From the NCBI GenBank assembly GCA_025363655.1, contig JANYDK010000080.1, forward strand, positions 31,751 to 95,750: a DNA stretch of 64,000 bases, written 5' to 3'. The position numbers and the translations under genes were made by a program. Position 1 is the first letter of the stretch, and each line of letters begins with the position of its first letter. Shown here one piece after another: positions 48,988-57,906 of the stretch. The notes beneath the pieces are model-generated. The model had not been told where the DNA came from, searched no databases, and saw nothing but the letters and a program-made list of their open reading frames with translations. The DNA comes from Deltaproteobacteria bacterium. Its GTDB lineage: Bacteria > Myxococcota_A > Polyangia > Polyangiales > JADJMO01.

Positions 48988-50562
48988 TTGAATGGCGTGG
49001 CTACACCCTCGGACTCGGCACAACCTCGATCCATCCCTCGGCTTCCCGCGATCGGCGAGCTCGTCATGGGCAAGTATCGCATCGACCGCGTGCTCGGGAG
49101 CGGCGGCATGGGCACCGTCTTCGCGGCGCACCACGCGCTGCTCGACGAGATGGTCGCCCTCAAGGTGGTCGCACCCGAGGTGGCGCGTTGCGAAGATACG
49201 TCGGCGCGCTTTCTCTTGGAGGCGCGCGCCTCGGCCCGGCTCAAGAGCGATCACGTCGCGCGGGTGATCGACATCGACGTGCTCGACGGTGCGCTGATGT
49301 TCCTCGTGATGGAGTTGCTCGAGGGGGTCGACCTCGCGGAGAAGCTCGAACATGACGGTCCGATGTCCGTCTCCGACGCCGTCGACCTCACGCTGCAGGC
49401 GCTCGAAGGGCTGTCGCATGCGCACGCGGCCGGCATCGTCCATCGTGACATCAAGCCGTCGAATCTCTTCCTCGCCAATCGCGACGGCGGCGCCGCCATC
49501 GTCAAGGTGCTCGACTTCGGCATCTCCAAGTCGACCTACACGCGCAGCGGCGAGCGACTGGCGGCGCTCACCGGTGAGCACAAGATCCTCGGCTCGCCTG
49601 GTTACATGTCACTCGAGCAGATCCTCGATTCGGGAAAGGTCGACGCGCGCACCGACATCTTCTCCATCGGCGCAGTGCTCTACGAGCTCCTGACCGGCAA
49701 ACCGCCGTGGCAAGCGCTCTCCGTCACCGGCTGTGCGGCGGCGATGGTGGAATCCGATCCAATCTCGATGCGCACGCATCGACCCGAGCTTCCGATCGAG
49801 CTCGAAGCCATCGTCTTCAAATGTCTGAATCGCAGGCCCGACGATCGCTATCGCTCGGTCGCGATGCTGGCCCACGCGCTCGAGCCCTTCGCCACGCCCG
49901 CCTGGCGACCGCTCGTCGCGCGCATCGAAGCGGTCATGCGTCGTCCGACGCCCCTCCCTTCGGCGCTCGGCGAACGAGATCTCGTCGAGCTCGACACGAT
50001 GCACGCCAACACGTTGGCGAGTGCTGCGACGGAGGCGCGCGCGGGCTCGCTCCACGCCCTCGTCGCGCCTACGAGCAACGCCGCGCTTCCCACCCATCAT
50101 CAACGGTTCGTGCGACGCGTCGCCACCCTCGCCCTCGCGCTCGGCCTCGCCGCGGCCGGGTTCGTCGCCCTCGCAGCGCCCGGAACGTCGAACGGGCAAA
50201 CAGGGGCGAACGGGCTGGCGACGCCGAACGCGCTGGCGGCGACGCAGGCCCCGAGCGTCGCCGCCACCTTGGTCGCGTCAGCTCCTTCAGTCCCGGCGGC
50301 CACGTCGAGCTCGACGTCGGCGTCGGTCGTGACGCTCGCCCCGCCGAAGAAGACGCCGAGCAACGTGACGCAGAAGCCGGCGATCTACGTCTCTCCGCCG
50401 AAGAAGGTCGCACCACCACCGAATGGGAAAACGCCGGTCGCTACCGTGGTCAACGCGCCGAGCCAGGCCGCGAGCAGCTCCGACGCCGCTCCGACGGCCT
50501 CGGCCATACCCGCGGCATCGGTCGAACCGCCCGTGATCGAATACGACACTCCGACGGAGTGA
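48988..50562 (+). CDS. Hanks-type Ser/Thr protein kinase with one TM helix
   Basis: 524 residues from TTG 48988; GTG 48997 is equally possible and neither has a clear ribosome site. Kinase domain (about 28-300): GSGGMGTVF, VALKVV, HRDIKPSNLF, DFGISKS. The activation-segment end is GYMSLEQ rather than the usual SPEQ/APE. A transmembrane helix near 377-398 is followed by a Pro/Ala/Ser/Val-rich tail without recognisable sensor domain. Divergent from the GxGYxYP lipoprotein. Confidence 0.9.
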   Translation: MNGVATPSDSAQPRSIPRLPAIGELVMGKYRIDRVLGSGGMGTVFAAHHALLDEMVALKVVAPEVARCEDTSARFLLEARASARLKSDHVARVIDIDVLDGALMFLVMELLEGVDLAEKLEHDGPMSVSDAVDLTLQALEGLSHAHAAGIVHRDIKPSNLFLANRDGGAAIVKVLDFGISKSTYTRSGERLAALTGEHKILGSPGYMSLEQILDSGKVDARTDIFSIGAVLYELLTGKPPWQALSVTGCAAAMVESDPISMRTHRPELPIELEAIVFKCLNRRPDDRYRSVAMLAHALEPFATPAWRPLVARIEAVMRRPTPLPSALGERDLVELDTMHANTLASAATEARAGSLHALVAPTSNAALPTHHQRFVRRVATLALALGLAAAGFVALAAPGTSNGQTGANGLATPNALAATQAPSVAATLVASAPSVPAATSSSTSASVVTLAPPKKTPSNVTQKPAIYVSPPKKVAPPPNGKTPVATVVNAPSQAASSSDAAPTASAIPAASVEPPVIEYDTPTE

Positions 50563-50629
50563 CGTCACGCCTCCGTCGAGGGACCTCCAATTGTGCTTTC
50601 GCTTCGATTCAGCCTGATAGGCTCGCCGC

Positions 50630-52207
50630 GTGACGGACGAGCGACGTGAGGTCGATGCGTGGACGCCGGCCATCGCCTCCGCAATCGCGACGTTCGCCGT
50701 CTTCGATCCTGCCCTGCGCTTCTTCATCGGCGCCACCAAGCGAGCGCCGGAGATGGGCGCGCGCCCTTTGCTCCTCGGCCTCGGCGCAGCACTCCTCGTC
50801 TCGCTCGTCGTCCGGCGCGCCGCGTGTGCGCGTTCACGAGGACGGGCCTTCGCTTGGACGTTGCTGGCCGGCCCGATCACACTGCTCACGATCGTCCTCT
50901 CGTGGGCGCTCACGTCCGGGCAAACCGAGGCCGGTCGGGGATTGGCCTTGACCGGTCTCTTCGTCGGCGCGCTCGAGGTGATCGCGCTTCCGCTGGTCGT
51001 CATCGGCACCAACCTGCCGGTCGCGATCGCCTCGGCGGGTGACATCCGGTCGCGAAGCGTCACGTTCTTCGGCGCCGCCGGCACGCTCGTCTTCGCCTTC
51101 GCCGCCGATCTCGCGATCTGCACCTCGCAGCTCTCGGTCGCTGGGCGAAGGCCGGCGGTGTTCGCGCTGCCCGACGTCGTCTGGCTGGCAGCGATGGTGG
51201 CGACGTCGGCAGCGATCGCGCTCGCCCTCGCCGCACGCGGAGGCTCGATCGGCGCAAAACTAGGCTGCTTCACCGTCGCTCTCGGGCTCTTGGGGAGCGC
51301 GCCGCTCTTGCTCGTGTCGGTCGGCCGAGGTGCGTGGAAGCGCATCGCGACGACCACGCACGAGAGCTTGGTCGGCGCCACGCGCGCTCCTGACGGCTCG
51401 GTGTGGATCCTCGGCGCGGGCGGCAACATCTTCCACCTCGCGAGCGGCGCGACCGACCTCACCGTCGTCGACGCGAGCCACACCATCGACAAGTCGCCCT
51501 ACGGAATCTGCGCGGCGAAGAATGGACTGTGGATCGTCGGCTACGGCGGAATGATCGTGCGCGGCGAAGACGAGGGTCGACGTTGGGTGGTCGAAAGGCC
51601 GTCGTCGCGGGAGCCGACCCTGCGCGCCGTGTGGTGCGACGCCGACGCCGCCAGCCTCGCGGTGGGCGACGCGGGGACGATTCTTCGGCGCACCCCCAAG
51701 GGTGAGTGGGAGACGCGTCCATCGCCCGCCGCCGCCACGCTCACCGCCGTCACCGGCAAAGGTCGCGACCGCTTCGTCGTGCCCTTCGAGGGCGCATTGC
51801 TCCGCAGCCACGATGCGGGAGAGACGTTTCGCGCCTACGGTCGGACGACGTACGGGACGAAGGCGATCTCCCTCGGCGACGATGGCGCCCTTTGGACGGC
51901 CGGCGCGACGGTGCAGCGCAGCAGCGATCTCGGAGCGACGTTCGCGATCGGCCAGACGACGTTCCATTGGTTGACGTTGTTCTCGCTCTCGAACGGCGAT
52001 CTCGACGATTTCCAGGCGCTGGCTCAGGTCGGCGCGGTCACCTTCGTGGCGGGAAATCGAGTCGGTCGCACGGAGGACGCCGGCAGCACGTACTTCGAAG
52101 AGAAGGTCTACGTCACGACGGCGGTGCATGCGCTCGCGGTCGACGGCGCCGGTCGCGTCATCGGCGTCGGCGACGACGGGCTCGTGATCGTCCGTACGTT
52201 GCCCTGA
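50630..52207 (+). CDS. Multi-TM protein with C-terminal beta-propeller
   Basis: 525 residues from a GTG start. Five or six hydrophobic helices occupy residues 12-225. The remaining 300 residues form repeated strands typical of a YCF48/BNR-like propeller: APDGSVWILGAGGNIFHL, NGLWIVGYGGMIVRG, ASLAVGDAGTILRR, FVVPFEGALLRSHDAGETF, GAVTFVAGNRVGRTEDAG, VIGVGDDGLVIV. The propeller would face the periplasm or the outside. Function unknown. It lies on the same strand as the kinase, 67 bases downstream, and is convergent with the LysR gene. Confidence 0.78.
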   Translation: MTDERREVDAWTPAIASAIATFAVFDPALRFFIGATKRAPEMGARPLLLGLGAALLVSLVVRRAACARSRGRAFAWTLLAGPITLLTIVLSWALTSGQTEAGRGLALTGLFVGALEVIALPLVVIGTNLPVAIASAGDIRSRSVTFFGAAGTLVFAFAADLAICTSQLSVAGRRPAVFALPDVVWLAAMVATSAAIALALAARGGSIGAKLGCFTVALGLLGSAPLLLVSVGRGAWKRIATTTHESLVGATRAPDGSVWILGAGGNIFHLASGATDLTVVDASHTIDKSPYGICAAKNGLWIVGYGGMIVRGEDEGRRWVVERPSSREPTLRAVWCDADAASLAVGDAGTILRRTPKGEWETRPSPAAATLTAVTGKGRDRFVVPFEGALLRSHDAGETFRAYGRTTYGTKAISLGDDGALWTAGATVQRSSDLGATFAIGQTTFHWLTLFSLSNGDLDDFQALAQVGAVTFVAGNRVGRTEDAGSTYFEEKVYVTTAVHALAVDGAGRVIGVGDDGLVIVRTLP

Positions 52208-52232
52208 GCGTCACCTTCACGATCTTCACCGC

Positions 52233-53129
52233 TCACCAGGAGCTGGCGCAGGCGTCGCGAATGCAGGCTCGTAGCCAACGGTGCGCCGGATCGGCGTCGA
52301 GCCGCGGATGCCAAAGCATCGAGAGCGTGAGCTTCGGCGTCGCTACCGGCACGGGGAAGGTGTGCATCCCGGCGCGGAGACTGCCGGTGTGTCGTTCAGG
52401 AACGGTCGCGATCAACTCCGAGGCACGCGCGAGCGCGAGCGCGCTGGCGAAGCCGCCGACGACGATGACGCTCTCCCGCTCCAAACCGAGCGCGTGGAGC
52501 GCGGCGTCGATCGGGCCTCCCTCGAGCGTCGGCCGCGACACCGTCACGTGCTGACCGGCGGCGTAGCGCGCGGCAGTGACTCTCCCTTTGGCGAGCGGAT
52601 GCCGCGCGCGCACCACGCCCACCACGCGATCCTTGAACAGCGACTGCGTGCGCAGCTCGGGCGACGTTCCCGCGTCGACGACGCCGGTCTCGAGATCGAC
52701 GACCCCGTCCCGAAGCGGCGCACCATCTTTGTCGGATTTCTGCACGAAGCGCAGGCGCACGTTGGGGGCCTCCTTGCGCACGCGCGCGAGGAGCTTCGGG
52801 CCGACGTTCTCGACGAAGCCATCGCTCGTCCGCAGCGTGAACGTCCGCGCGAGCCGCCGGAGATCGGGCCCCTGCTGCGGCGAGAGCACCGCCTCGGCTT
52901 CGCGCACCACGCGGCTCACCGAATCGCGTAGCTCGAGCGCTCGCGGCGTTGCGACGAGCGCTCGACCCGATCGCACGAGGAGCGGATCGCCCGTCGCCTC
53001 CCGGAGGCGCGCGAGCGAACGGCTCATCGCCGAGGGGCTGATCCGCAACTGACGGGCCGCGCGGACGACGCTGACCTCCGTGAGCAGCACGTCGAGCGTC
53101 ACGAGCAGGTTGAGATCGGGCCGCGACAT
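52233..53129 (-). CDS. LysR-family transcriptional regulator
   Basis: 298 residues from ATG 53129. N-terminal winged HTH (about 1-60: VVRAARQLRISPSAMSRSLARLR) and a periplasmic-binding-like effector domain to the end. The divergent cupin and MFS genes are the probable targets, following the usual LysR layout with a shared intergenic region of about 145 bases. The inducer is not evident. Confidence 0.9.
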   Translation of the reverse strand: MSRPDLNLLVTLDVLLTEVSVVRAARQLRISPSAMSRSLARLREATGDPLLVRSGRALVATPRALELRDSVSRVVREAEAVLSPQQGPDLRRLARTFTLRTSDGFVENVGPKLLARVRKEAPNVRLRFVQKSDKDGAPLRDGVVDLETGVVDAGTSPELRTQSLFKDRVVGVVRARHPLAKGRVTAARYAAGQHVTVSRPTLEGGPIDAALHALGLERESVIVVGGFASALALARASELIATVPERHTGSLRAGMHTFPVPVATPKLTLSMLWHPRLDADPAHRWLRACIRDACASSW

Positions 53130-53173
53130 CCGGTCGATCGTAGCAGAGGCTCGCCGCGGGACATGGCGTTGAA

Positions 53174-53201
53174 CGCACGTATGACCTGCGTGAGATGCGT
53201 G
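53174..53201. promoter_or_regulatory. Candidate LysR binding site
   Basis: CGCAC (53174-53178) and GCGTG (53188-53192) form an interrupted inverted repeat, followed by a second GCGTG (53197-53201). The position between the divergent LysR and cupin starts suits a LysR operator. Confidence 0.4.
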
Positions 53202-53274
53202 TACCGCCTTGTGATGGCGCGGCCTAGGTTTCATCGACGAGCAGGCATTGGGCACGCGAACGAAGGAACGAGCG

Positions 53275-53799
53275 ATGAACGAGGACTCTCGAGACGCACT
53301 ACGGACGTTCGGCGAAGGGCTGAGCGCGGCCTGGGGGCCGCTCACCTCGGAGTTGGTCGCCGAGGTTCATCGTCGCGTGACGCAGATCGTCGAGGCGCCC
53401 GCCAGCGAGGCCTGGCTGGCGGCCTTGCACGGCGATGCCCCCGAGTCGCGAGAGCTCCTCCGCGACCCGGCGCACGCGTTTCTCTTGCTCGCTCACACCG
53501 AGCAGGCCGGGCTTTATCGGCCTCCCCACGATCACGGCCGCGGGTGGGTGATCTACGCGGTCCAGCGGGGCGAGATGGAGATGGCCACCTATCGCCGCGT
53601 CCACGATCTGCGTGGGAACGCGCACCTCGTGAAGCGGGAGTCGTTCAGGCTCCGCGCCGGCGACGTCCGGGTGTTTCTCCCGAGCGACGTTCACGACACC
53701 GCGTGCGTCGCGGGACCGCTCACCCTCTTTCGGTTCACCTCGCGCGACTTCAAGAAGGAAGAGCTGACGCGATACCCGGACCCGCGGGGCGCGTCGTGA
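53275..53799 (+). CDS. Cupin-fold protein, cysteine-dioxygenase-like
   Basis: 174 residues from ATG 53275 with AAGGAAC upstream; an earlier start at 53248 lacks support. The second half is a cupin: LYRPPHDHGRGWVIYAVQRGEMEM provides HxH and the downstream Glu, and the second motif is DVHDTACVAG with His. The architecture resembles cysteine dioxygenase-type or other small-molecule cupins. The stop overlaps the GTG of the MFS gene by four bases. Likely regulated by the divergent LysR protein. Confidence 0.8.
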   Translation: MNEDSRDALRTFGEGLSAAWGPLTSELVAEVHRRVTQIVEAPASEAWLAALHGDAPESRELLRDPAHAFLLLAHTEQAGLYRPPHDHGRGWVIYAVQRGEMEMATYRRVHDLRGNAHLVKRESFRLRAGDVRVFLPSDVHDTACVAGPLTLFRFTSRDFKKEELTRYPDPRGAS

Positions 53800-55409
53800 G
53801 CGCTCCTGCCGACGTCGGCCCTGCGCGCCGGCCGCTCGTCGTCCTCGCCATCTGCTGCCTCTCGCTCTTCCTGGTGACGATGGACGTGACCATCGTCAAC
53901 GTCGCGCTCCCTTCGATTCGCCACGACTTGCACGCAGGCGTCGCCGGGCTGCAGTGGTCGATCGATGGCTACACGGTCGTCGTCGCGAGCCTCCTCATGT
54001 TCTCCGGTTCGATGGCCGATCGCTTCGGCCGACGTCGCACCTTTCAGCTCGGCCTCGCCATCTTCAGCGCCGGCTCACTCCTCTGCAGCCTCGCCCCCAG
54101 CACTGGCGCGCTCGTCGCCTTTCGCATGATGCAAGCGGCGGGCGGCTCGATGCTCAATCCGATCGCGATGTCGATCCTCGTCGACGCCTTTCCTGCCCCG
54201 AAGGAGCGTGCGCGCGCCCTCGGGGTCTGGGGAGCGGTCTTCGGCGTGTCGATGGCCGCTGGACCGCTGATCGGCGGAGCGCTCGTCGACAGCGTCGGAT
54301 GGCGCTCGATTTTTTGGGTCAACGTGCCGGTCGGGATACTCGCCCTCGCCCTCTCCGCGCGCTTCATCCGTGAGTCTCGCGCCGAGCGGCCGCGCCCTTT
54401 CGACCTCGTGGCGCAGGGCCTGATCGTCGTCGGGCTCTTCGCGCTCACCTCGACGGTCATCGATGGACGCCGCGTCGGGTGGTCGTCGTGGAACGTCACC
54501 GTCGGCTTCGGGGTCGCCCTCGCGTCCATCGTCGCGCTCGTCGTCTGGGAGTCGCGTCGCGCCGAACCGCTGCTCGATTTGCGCCTCTTCCGCAGCACGC
54601 CGTTCGCGTCGGCGACGGCGGTCGCGGTGCTCTCGTTCGCCGCCTTCAGTGGGTTCCTCTTCCTCAACTCACTCTACCTGCAGGAATCGCGAGGCCTCGG
54701 CGCGTCGGCCGCAGGGCTCATGACGTTGCCTGTCGCAATCGCCCTCGTCGTCTCCTCGCCGCTCTCGGGTCGACTGGTCGGCGCCGGGCGCGCGCGGCTC
54801 GTGATCGTCATCGCCGGCGCTTCGATCGCCGTCGGAGCGCTCTTCTTGACGAGACTCGCGAGCGACACCTCGGTGGTCGTGCTCATCGTCGCCTATGCCA
54901 TCTTCGGCGTCGGCTTCGGGAGCATCGGCGCCCCGGTCAACGATGCCGCCATCGCCGGCATGCCCAAATCGCAGGCCAGTCTCGCGGCCTCGATCGCTTC
55001 GACGAGCCGACAGGTCGGCGCTTCGCTGGGCGTAGCGCTCGCGGGCTCCCTCGCCGGCGCCGGCATCGACTCCGCGCAACGGGCGGTGCTCGCGGAGGCC
55101 ACGCATGCGGTGTTTTGGGTGATTGTCGCGCTCGGGAGCGCGATCGTCATCCTCGGCGTCGTCGCCACGGGAGGTCGCGACCTCCTACTCCGTACGGGCA
55201 ATCACGATCGCCACGTCGGGATCGAGCAAGTACCCGTCGCGGCTCAAGAGGAGGTCGCCGAGCCCGAGCTTGCGAAGTCGCGCCACCGCGACCCGCACTC
55301 GGTTGGCGGCAGAGTCCGGCGCGGCGCGATCTCCCGGCCATCCGTGGCGAAAGACGGCGTCGAGCGACATCGGCTCTCCGGTGGCGCCGACGCGACGCGC
55401 GGTGAGTGA
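53796..55409 (+). CDS. MFS drug/solute exporter, EmrB/QacA (DHA2) type
   Basis: 537 residues from GTG 53796 (GTGA overlap with the cupin gene). Fourteen helices are expected; motif A is DRFGRRRTF, motif C is GPLIGGALVDSVGW, and the first helix has MDVTIVNVALP, typical of DHA2 exporters. The transporter proper ends near residue 465 (VVATGGRDLL). The last 75 residues are polar, Arg-rich and run antisense to the C-terminal coding region of the opposing regulator, overlapping it by 225 bases. This looks like loss of the native stop. Confidence 0.88.
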   Translation: MSAPADVGPARRPLVVLAICCLSLFLVTMDVTIVNVALPSIRHDLHAGVAGLQWSIDGYTVVVASLLMFSGSMADRFGRRRTFQLGLAIFSAGSLLCSLAPSTGALVAFRMMQAAGGSMLNPIAMSILVDAFPAPKERARALGVWGAVFGVSMAAGPLIGGALVDSVGWRSIFWVNVPVGILALALSARFIRESRAERPRPFDLVAQGLIVVGLFALTSTVIDGRRVGWSSWNVTVGFGVALASIVALVVWESRRAEPLLDLRLFRSTPFASATAVAVLSFAAFSGFLFLNSLYLQESRGLGASAAGLMTLPVAIALVVSSPLSGRLVGAGRARLVIVIAGASIAVGALFLTRLASDTSVVVLIVAYAIFGVGFGSIGAPVNDAAIAGMPKSQASLAASIASTSRQVGASLGVALAGSLAGAGIDSAQRAVLAEATHAVFWVIVALGSAIVILGVVATGGRDLLLRTGNHDRHVGIEQVPVAAQEEVAEPELAKSRHRDPHSVGGRVRRGAISRPSVAKDGVERHRLSGGADATRGE

Positions 55410-56297
55410 GACGAGCAGCCTCTGCAGATTCGGACGTTGCGAGAGGTCGACCCGCGGCCCGCCCGGCGCGCGGAACCAGCGGCCATCTTCGGCGACCACC
55501 AGTGCATCGTCGCGATCGAGGCGCGACGACCGTGCCGAGTGCGACGACTTCGCGACCACGTCGCTCGCGGTGCGCGCCAGCTCGCGTTCGAGGCGCCGTC
55601 GCATGGGACGGAGATCTTCGAAGACATGGGTTCCGGCGAGGAGTGCGTCGAGACGTCGCTCCGCGCTCACACGATGGCGCTCGCATCCTTCGTGATCGCC
55701 CGCGGAGCGATCGGCACGCGCGCGCGCGAGATCGAGGTGGGCTTGGCCGGCCGAGATGCTCGCGACCAACAGCGAATCGTCTGCAAATCGTGGTAGTTGC
55801 GCGCTCGCGTGGTCGAGCTCTCGGCTCGCGTGGTCGACGTCGTCCTCGTCGGCGATCGCCGCCGCCCGCATCGCTCGATACACGGGCTCGAGCAGCTCGG
55901 CGCCCCATTCGCGCGCGAAGGCGAGCGCGTCGTCGAAGTGGGCGCGCGCCCCTGCGAGGTTGCGTCGTTCGTATTCGAGGGTCGCGCGAACGCCCGAGAG
56001 CGAAGCGAGGAGTCGATGGTGCGCGAAGGGGGTGCAGAGCGCGACGCCCTCTTCGGCGCATCGATCCGCCTCGTCGAGCCGACCGAGCTCGATCAGGACC
56101 TCGGCCAGGCGCGCGAGATAGAGCGCGCGTTCGAGCTGATCGTCGGCCCTCCGCGAGAGCGCGATCGCCTCCTGCAGCGAGGCGCGGGCCTCCTCGAATC
56201 GGCCGAGCGACAGCTCGCACGAGCCCAGATCGGCGCACGCCTTGGCGATCGCCCGCGGATCGCTCTTCGCCCTTGCTCGCGCGAGCGCCAGTCGCAC
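55185..56297 (-). CDS. C-terminal part of a split ATPase-TPR-winged-helix regulator
   Basis: 370 residues if started at GTG 56297. TPR-like helices occupy about 1-200 (LGSCELSLGRFEEARASLQEA, LAEVLIELGRLDEADRCAEEG). The last 110 residues form a winged-helix output domain (LVVAEDGRWFR, LSLDAVFRHGWPGDRA-like, ANRVRVAVARLRKLGL, LLLSRDGYLLDP). It is in the same frame as the ATPase part at 56313-57851, separated by one TAG and five codons, so both were one protein. Separate translation from the GTG is possible but not supported by a ribosome site. Confidence 0.72.
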   Translation of the reverse strand: MRLALARARAKSDPRAIAKACADLGSCELSLGRFEEARASLQEAIALSRRADDQLERALYLARLAEVLIELGRLDEADRCAEEGVALCTPFAHHRLLASLSGVRATLEYERRNLAGARAHFDDALAFAREWGAELLEPVYRAMRAAAIADEDDVDHASRELDHASAQLPRFADDSLLVASISAGQAHLDLARARADRSAGDHEGCERHRVSAERRLDALLAGTHVFEDLRPMRRRLERELARTASDVVAKSSHSARSSRLDRDDALVVAEDGRWFRAPGGPRVDLSQRPNLQRLLVSLTARRVGATGEPMSLDAVFRHGWPGDRAAPDSAANRVRVAVARLRKLGLGDLLLSRDGYLLDPDVAIVIARTE

Positions 56298-56312
56298 GTG
56301 GCCGCGTGCAGC

Positions 56313-57851
56313 CTAGGGATTGCCGGCGAGGAGCTCGACCGAGGAGAAGATGCTGAGGCACTCGAGCTCGAGCTGCACGTCTCCGCTCGTGCGCGCGATC
56401 GCCAGCGCCCGCGTCAAATCGGCGACCTTCGCGGCAGAGGCACCAGGAGAAAATTGTCGACTGTAGGCGCGATCTCGAAGCGCCCGAGCGACGCGGGTCG
56501 GATCGGCGCGTACCCGGCGCGCGTCCTCGTTCGCCGCTCCCAGCGCGGAATCATGCGTGGAATCGAGCGTGGAATCGAGCAGAGAGAGCAGCAGCTCGAG
56601 CGGTCCGCGTCGCTTGAGGAGCTCGCCGATCGAGCCGAGCAAATCGAATGCGTCGTTGGCGGCCGAGGCCGACGTGGTCGCCGAAGCGAGGGCGTGCGCA
56701 TGCGCCGCGAGCAAGTTCTCCAGCTCCATCGTGAGCCTCGCGCGCGGCTCGGTCCCCTTGCCCCGCGAGGCCTGCGTCGCCCAGGCGAGGCCGGCGCCCG
56801 TGAAGTGACGACGATGACGATCGCGCACCGCCAGGGCCCCGCCGAGCTCCTCGAGCTTCTCCATGGCGTAGTCGCGAATGCTCTCGAAGAGTCGATAGCG
56901 ACGCGCGCCGAGCTCGGGCACCTCGCCGACCGCGATCAGCGATTTCTCGGTGAGCGACTGGAGGAGATCGAGGGCGCTTCGTCCGTCGTCGAGGATCGCC
57001 TCGGCCGCCTCCAAGGAGAAACCGCCTCGAAAAATGGCACATTCGGCGAGCGCGCGTTGTTCGTCACGAGACAGCAGCTCCCACGACCAATCGATCGCGC
57101 CGCGCATCGTCCGCTGCCTCTCGCTCGCGAATCGCAGACCACCGGCGAGGAGCGAGAAGCGCTCTCGAAGTCGCTCTCGGATGGTCCCGAGCGAGAGGGC
57201 GCCGACCCGCGCCGCCGCCAGCTCGATCGCCAGCGGCAAGCCGTCCAGCCGTTGCACGATCTCTTCCAGCGCTTCGTGATCTCCTGCGACGGGCGCGAAC
57301 GAAGGCCAGATCGCCTTGGCTCGTTCGATGAAGAGATGCGTCGCCTCGGGACCGAGCGGCATCACCTGGTGCACGTGCTCACCCGCGACGCGGAGGCTCT
57401 CTCGAGAGGTCGCGATCACGCGCGCATCCGGCGCCAACTCGGCCACCGACGTGACGATCCGCGCAGCCGGCTCGATCACTTGCTCGCAGTTGTCGACGAG
57501 GAGCAGGGTCGGTCCACGCGCCGCGACGGCATGGGCGAGCTTCTCGACCGCGCGCTCGATGGTCGGTGCCTGCGCCAAGGGGACGTCGAGCGCACGTCCC
57601 ATCGCCGCCAGCACGCCGACCAGATCGCGCGCATCGGTGAGATCGCAGAACCAGACCCCGCCGGTGAAGCGCTCGCGGCTCTCGTCTTGCTCGGCGAATC
57701 GTCGCGCCAGCCTCGTTTTCCCGGCCCCTGCGGGACCCACCAGCGTCAGCACACGACGACCTTCGTCGAGCAGTCCGCCGAGTCGTTCGAGATCGGCGGC
57801 TCGTCCGAAGAAGGTCGTCGGGTTCGGCGAGAGGTTGCCGAGCCAACGCAT
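56313..57851 (-). CDS. N-terminal ATPase part of a split regulator (in-frame amber at 56313-56315)
   Basis: 512 residues from ATG 57851. NB-ARC/AfsR-like ATPase: NPTTFFGRAADLERL, Walker A GPAGAGKTRLA, Walker B LLLVDNCEQV, and RVIATSRESLRVAGE, GLPLAIELAAAR. A helical region follows, then TPR-like helices begin (AKVADLTRALAIARTSGD) and the frame stops at TAG right after LLAGNP. Reading on in the same frame gives the rest of the TPR and the winged-helix domain. The ancestral protein would be about 888 residues. Truncation would remove the DNA-binding domain. Confidence 0.85.
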   Translation of the reverse strand: MRWLGNLSPNPTTFFGRAADLERLGGLLDEGRRVLTLVGPAGAGKTRLARRFAEQDESRERFTGGVWFCDLTDARDLVGVLAAMGRALDVPLAQAPTIERAVEKLAHAVAARGPTLLLVDNCEQVIEPAARIVTSVAELAPDARVIATSRESLRVAGEHVHQVMPLGPEATHLFIERAKAIWPSFAPVAGDHEALEEIVQRLDGLPLAIELAAARVGALSLGTIRERLRERFSLLAGGLRFASERQRTMRGAIDWSWELLSRDEQRALAECAIFRGGFSLEAAEAILDDGRSALDLLQSLTEKSLIAVGEVPELGARRYRLFESIRDYAMEKLEELGGALAVRDRHRRHFTGAGLAWATQASRGKGTEPRARLTMELENLLAAHAHALASATTSASAANDAFDLLGSIGELLKRRGPLELLLSLLDSTLDSTHDSALGAANEDARRVRADPTRVARALRDRAYSRQFSPGASAAKVADLTRALAIARTSGDVQLELECLSIFSSVELLAGNP

Positions 57852-57906
57852 TCACGAAGGATACCGGACCCGCCGTGCGCGCGTCCTCCCTCGCGATCGA
57901 GCCCGT

